A stretch of 64,000 bases of DNA, taken from assembly GCA_035533095.1 (NCBI GenBank), contig DATLUM010000094.1:47226-111225 (forward strand), in the 5' to 3' direction. Origin of the DNA: Acidimicrobiales bacterium. Its GTDB lineage: Bacteria > Actinomycetota > Acidimicrobiia > Acidimicrobiales > Palsa-688. The notes under the pieces were generated by a model, which saw only the letters and a list, made by a program, of their open reading frames with translations, searched no databases and had not been told where the DNA came from. Position numbers and translations under genes: made by a program. Of the stretch, positions 62,692-64,000 are shown one piece after another; the first letter of the stretch is position 1, and every line of letters starts with the position of its first letter.

Positions 62692-64000
62692 GCCAGCGGT
62701 TGATCATCCGTGCAGTCCGGCTCCTCCTAATGGTTGTCGCCGGCGGGGTCTTCGCCCTACTTGCCGCGATGGCCGGCAGCTCGGTGCTCGGTATGAGGGC
62801 AGCCTCCGCGGCTCCGGTGACGACCTGTACGACGAGCAACGCGGGCGCAACAGCCAATGTGAGCCTCAACGGGACGACCGTGACCCTGAGCGTCGATGGG
62901 AGCAACAACCTCCAGGTTGCGACCGGCACCGGCACCCCCACCGCCTGTGGCAGCTTCCCCACGGTTACCCAGATCACCTTCACCGGCAGCGCCACGACCC
63001 AGACGGTCATCTTCGACATGACCCAGGCCGGCGGAGCAATCCCCTGCACCGCCTCCCTGTCGGGATCGCTGGTCTCATCGGGTAGCAGCGGACTGCTCGA
63101 CATCCTCGCCGCCAACGGGCCCGGAGTGACCGTCGGCTCGGACGGAATCAACCTCGACGCCTGCACGGCCGCGCAAGGAAGTCTGACAGGGATCGGCACG
63201 TGGAAACTGGAGGGTACCGGTGGCAGTACCGTGCTCTCCGCCGAGGGCGGATCGGGGACCAACCCGGTCACAGGTTCGGTCATCTTCGTCGCCGGCACCG
63301 GTGGCGAGACGTTCCGGTCCGCGACGGCCAACACAGCGATCGACCTGTCAAACGTCACTTGCGCGACGGGCCCGTGCTCCCTGATCGTCAACACCACAGG
63401 ATCCTCGTTCGGCTCGTCGCCGTCCGTCGCTGCCTCGACGGCGGTGTTCACCGACTCGGGCGCAGCCGTCAGCTACACCTATGACTTCACCGGCACCGGC
63501 GCCGACTTCACGAGCTTCACCGGGCTGTCCGGCGGATCCACCACTTTTGCCGCAGGCAATGCAGGGGGATACACCTTTTTAGGAAACGGCAGCGGCAACA
63601 CGGCCGATTTCTTCGCAGCGACGTCCGGGGTCAACGTCGACATGCACGCAGGGCCCGGCACGGTCGGCTCCCCGGCCCAAGTCACTGTCCCGAGCGGCAC
63701 CGACAACGTCTCCGGCATCACGTCCATCACGGGATCGTCAGCCGGGGGCAACACCTTCACTGCCGGGCCGGGGCCCACGTCGTACGCCTTCACAGCGGCG
63801 GGGTCCGGTAACACGTTCACCGGTGGGTCCGGCGCGGACACCTTCACCGCCACGGGGAACAACAGCACGTTCAAGCCGGGCACGGGAAGCGCGACGATCA
63901 ACGCCACGGGAACCACCGGCAACACGGTCGACTTCAGCCGCCTGTCCGGCACAGTCAACGTGAACGTCACCGGTTCGCCCCTATCGAGCCCGTACCCGAC
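62688..64000 (+). CDS. Secreted Thr/Gly/Ser-rich repeat protein, 3' end missing
   Basis: An open frame of at least 437 codons runs off the window. The ATG overlaps the preceding stop (ATGA). A signal peptide of about 42 residues (IIRAVRLLLMVVAGGVFALL, ending ASAAP) is followed by a chain almost free of charged residues and rich in Thr, Gly, Ser and Asn. The visible C-terminal part has degenerate repeats such as GSGNTFTGGSGADTFTATGN and PGTGSATINATGTTGNT, which resemble RTX-like parallel beta-roll repeats with most calcium-binding aspartates lost. A few cysteine pairs lie in the first 250 residues. It may be an adhesin or surface-layer-like protein; this is inference. Confidence 0.75.
   Translation, partial: MSQRLIIRAVRLLLMVVAGGVFALLAAMAGSSVLGMRAASAAPVTTCTTSNAGATANVSLNGTTVTLSVDGSNNLQVATGTGTPTACGSFPTVTQITFTGSATTQTVIFDMTQAGGAIPCTASLSGSLVSSGSSGLLDILAANGPGVTVGSDGINLDACTAAQGSLTGIGTWKLEGTGGSTVLSAEGGSGTNPVTGSVIFVAGTGGETFRSATANTAIDLSNVTCATGPCSLIVNTTGSSFGSSPSVAASTAVFTDSGAAVSYTYDFTGTGADFTSFTGLSGGSTTFAAGNAGGYTFLGNGSGNTADFFAATSGVNVDMHAGPGTVGSPAQVTVPSGTDNVSGITSITGSSAGGNTFTAGPGPTSYAFTAAGSGNTFTGGSGADTFTATGNNSTFKPGTGSATINATGTTGNTVDFSRLSGTVNVNVTGSPLSSPYP

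Noticed and set aside
62612..63451. 279-codon minus-strand frame (and 63479-63970) opposite the secreted proteins
   Set aside because: Pro/Val/Leu-rich translation typical of the reverse of Thr/Gly-rich coding; the plus-strand frame has a signal peptide and overlaps its neighbour correctly.

Overview
The window is a chromosomal segment of a high-GC actinobacterium. GTG and TTG starts are common and many neighbouring genes overlap by four bases (NTGA). The conserved order is actinobacterial: spc and alpha ribosomal operons, then truA, rplM-rpsI-glmM, acpS, alr, the tsa genes, groESL, GuaB3, guaA, pcrA, sucCD, purN-purH-folD and metF. A QcrCAB/CtaCDEF respiratory set and a secreted protein built of GYWLVASDGG repeats point towards the Acidimicrobiia side of the phylum. 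That placement is inference; no rRNA or tRNA gene is present to confirm it.

Layout. 1-9925 (+) holds the end of rplE through rplO, secY-adk-map, then rpmJ-rpsM-rpsK-rpsD-rpoA-rplQ-truA. infA, usual between map and rpmJ, is absent. A perfect 22-bp inverted repeat separates rpsM from rpsK. 9926-20120 is a respiratory block between truA and rplM: ilvA and ctaG (-), ctaE-qcrC-qcrA-qcrB (+), a small unknown gene (-), a decayed serine hydrolase pseudogene (+), and ctaC-ctaD-ctaF (-). Together these encode a cytochrome bc1-aa3 supercomplex plus an assembly factor. 20198-23567 is rplM-rpsI-glmM and a lipoprotein phosphoesterase. 23571-25753 is a TetR-MFS efflux pair with a perfect palindromic operator.

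25835-33105 (+) is a chain of mostly overlapping genes: a giant GlmS-like protein, acpS, the NAD(P)HX repair enzyme, alr and a P1-family aminopeptidase. An RDD membrane protein (-) follows. 33837-37083 combines family 4 uracil-DNA glycosylase with tsaE-tsaB-rimI-tsaD (t6A tRNA modification and N-terminal acetylation). groES-groEL (37183-39126) carries a consensus CIRCE operator and ends at a strong hairpin. 39297-43788 has a small conserved gene, a NUDIX CoA pyrophosphatase, a zinc-ribbon membrane protein, GuaB3 and guaA.

43960-50815 holds an SDR dehydrogenase (-), pcrA (+), a secreted CocE-type hydrolase (-) and an LCP cell-wall ligase (-). 51116-53615 (+) is a stand-alone B12-binding mutase subunit followed by sucCD. 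53619-56276 (-) encodes an 885-residue protein with the N-terminal LQRxAGNRAV motif known from proteins linked to extracellular contractile injection systems. purN-purH-folD (-) and metF (+) form a one-carbon and purine group. The window ends in two overlapping genes for secreted repeat proteins, the second cut by the window edge.

The points most worth follow-up are the orphan injection-system-like protein, the rpsM-rpsK inverted repeat with its overlapping 15-codon leader ORF, the enlarged GlmS-like enzyme, and the two secreted repeat proteins.
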